From Winogradskyella sp. (GTDB taxonomy: Bacteria; Bacteroidota; Bacteroidia; Flavobacteriales; Flavobacteriaceae), in NCBI GenBank assembly GCA_030149115.1, contig JASBSE010000247.1, positions 1-7,458 on the forward strand: DNA of 7,458 bases. The letters are read 5' to 3'. Positions 6,740-7,458 of the stretch are shown here, piece by piece. A program made the position numbers and the translations under genes. Below the pieces are notes generated by a model. It was not told the DNA's origin. It ran no database searches and was given only the letters and a program-made list of their open reading frames with translations. The first letter of the stretch is position 1, and each line of letters begins with the position of its first letter.

Positions 6740-6768
6740 TAAATTTATTAATATTTACTATTAAACAA
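6740..6768 (-). promoter_or_regulatory. possible promoter for the sigma/anti-sigma operon
   Basis: Read on the minus strand, TTG (6768-6766) and TAAATTTA (6747-6740) are 18 bp apart. This is close to the Bacteroidota TTG / TAnnTTTG arrangement with one mismatch at the final base. Transcription would start near 6733 and leave a leader of roughly 28 nt before the TTG start at 6705. The surroundings are almost pure A/T, so chance matches are likely. Confidence 0.3.
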
Positions 6769-6770
6769 TG

Positions 6771-6796
6771 AACAACCTTTTAATATTAAAGGTGTT
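6771..6796 (-). terminator. possible weak hairpin terminator after the LVIVD gene
   Basis: The arms AACAACCTTT (6771-6780) and AAAGGTGTT (6788-6796) pair over 9 bp with a single-base bulge and a 7-nt AT loop. On the minus strand the hairpin begins 18 nt after the LVIVD stop codon and is followed by a loosely T-rich stretch (CATTGTTTAAT), not a clean T-tract. It lies just before the candidate sigma promoter, so it would separate the two transcription units. The stem is AT-rich and may be weak. Confidence 0.35.
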
Positions 6797-6813
6797 GCAA
6801 AAAACACAAATAT

Positions 6814-7458
6814 TTAAAACTGAACAGTTCCTATAAGCTCTAAACCGAAATTGTCTGTGTAATTAAATTGATGAATAATATTTTCACCAACCGAAATAAG
6901 ATGCGATGAAAGAGGAATAACATCTTTAGAATTGACATTATATGTGTTTTCTAAAATTAAACTACTCGGATTTTCGGCATTAAAGACATTAATACCATTG
7001 TCATTACATACATAGAGCCTATTATCTTTAACTCCTAGTCCATAAGGGCTTGATAAGAAGTAAGTAGAATACTCTATTGGAGATGAAATATCCGAAACAT
7101 CTATAACATTTACCTGATCTTCTATTGCTCCACAACTATTCCCACCTCTAACAGTGATATAAGCTGTATGGTCTTCAACAACTACAGGATCGCAACCTGT
7201 CGCATGCAAAAATGAAGATGTGTAAGTTGGGTTAAACTCATCCTGAAGTCCAACAATGTGCATACCGTTTGTAGCACCAATGAACATGTAATCTTTTCTA
7301 ATAAATGTAGTTTCTAACTCACCACCAAACCAAGCTTCCATCCAAGTTTCAGAAACTTGTGTTATTGTATTGTAATCAGTAATATCAAACGTTAACAATG
7401 AATAATCACTTATTGTGTATAATGCATTATTGTAAATTTGGAATTTAGCATAAGAACC
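6814..7458 (-). CDS. LVIVD-repeat beta-propeller protein (C-terminal part, runs off right edge)
   Basis: The frame is open from the right edge to the TAA at 6816-6814, giving 214 residues. The first 20 (G-S-Y-A-K-F-Q-I-Y-N-N-A-L-Y-T-I-S-D-Y-S) continue the repeat pattern, so the gene is not complete at the internal TTG at 7398. Repeats of the LVIVD type (short beta strands then h-x-h-h-D-[IV]-[ST]-[DN]) are visible: L-L-T-F-D-I-T-D (21-28), V-N-V-I-D-V-S-D (116-123) and I-N-V-F-N-A-E-N (156-163). They alternate with strands such as N-A-L-Y-T-I, D-Y-M-F-I-G, H-T-A-Y-I-T-V and N-R-L-Y-V-C. Bacteroidota members are usually secreted or lipoprotein beta-propellers; the N-terminus that would show this is outside the window. 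Binding partner and function are unknown. The gene precedes the ECF sigma operon on the same strand with a 108-bp gap, and may be a separate unit. Confidence 0.85.
   Translation of the reverse strand, partial: GSYAKFQIYNNALYTISDYSLLTFDITDYNTITQVSETWMEAWFGGELETTFIRKDYMFIGATNGMHIVGLQDEFNPTYTSSFLHATGCDPVVVEDHTAYITVRGGNSCGAIEDQVNVIDVSDISSPIEYSTYFLSSPYGLGVKDNRLYVCNDNGINVFNAENPSSLILENTYNVNSKDVIPLSSHLISVGENIIHQFNYTDNFGLELIGTVQF

Noticed and set aside
6706..6765. Run of TATATA and AATATT as a specific regulatory repeat
   Set aside because: Composition this AT-rich is common in intergenic DNA of such genomes, and no regular unit repeats.
6814..7398. LVIVD protein taken as complete from the TTG at 7398
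   Set aside because: The frame stays open to the window edge, and the 20 extra codons continue the beta-propeller repeat pattern, so the true start is outside the window.

Overview
The window looks like chromosomal DNA from a marine-type member of the Bacteroidota, most likely a Flavobacteriaceae. This is judged from four things: AT-rich composition; Lys/Asn/Ile-rich proteins; gene starts without a strong Shine-Dalgarno sequence; and family content (DUF2891 lipoprotein, LVIVD-repeat protein, ECF sigma factor paired with an anti-sigma/beta-barrel fusion). No tRNA, rRNA, insertion sequence, CRISPR array or phage gene was seen. Coding density is very high.

Left block (1-2384, minus strand) is a tightly coupled operon read right to left. 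It runs from a DUF2891 lipoprotein (2384-1272), to an NRAMP-fold membrane transporter (1272-49), to the first 17 codons of pxpA, the LamB/YcsF 5-oxoprolinase subunit, which runs off the left edge. The first junction is a TAATG one-base overlap and the second an ATGA four-base overlap. The transporter lacks the classical NRAMP metal ligands: DPGN is GPGT, and MPH in helix 6 is VPY. Together with the coupling to pxpA this raises the possibility that it carries 5-oxoproline or a related organic acid rather than a metal. That substrate is an inference.

Middle block (2385-4721). A 168-bp divergent intergenic region separates the operon from a plus-strand gene for a 722-residue membrane-anchored TPR protein. 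The protein has three N-terminal helices, a degenerate FlgO/TolB-like domain, a TPR array and what looks like a duplicated C-terminal beta-rich module. It converges, with only 14 bp between stop codons, on the next block.

Right block (4736-7458, minus strand). An ECF sigma factor with a TTG start (6705-6148) overlaps by ATGA with a 471-residue partner (6151-4736). The partner's N-terminus looks like a short anti-sigma region with one inner-membrane helix, followed by a long low-complexity periplasmic linker and a C-terminal outer-membrane beta-barrel-like domain. This suggests one polypeptide tying both membranes to sigma-factor control. Upstream on the same strand, after a 108-bp gap holding a possible terminator hairpin and a possible promoter, lies the C-terminal part of an LVIVD-repeat beta-propeller protein that enters from the right edge.
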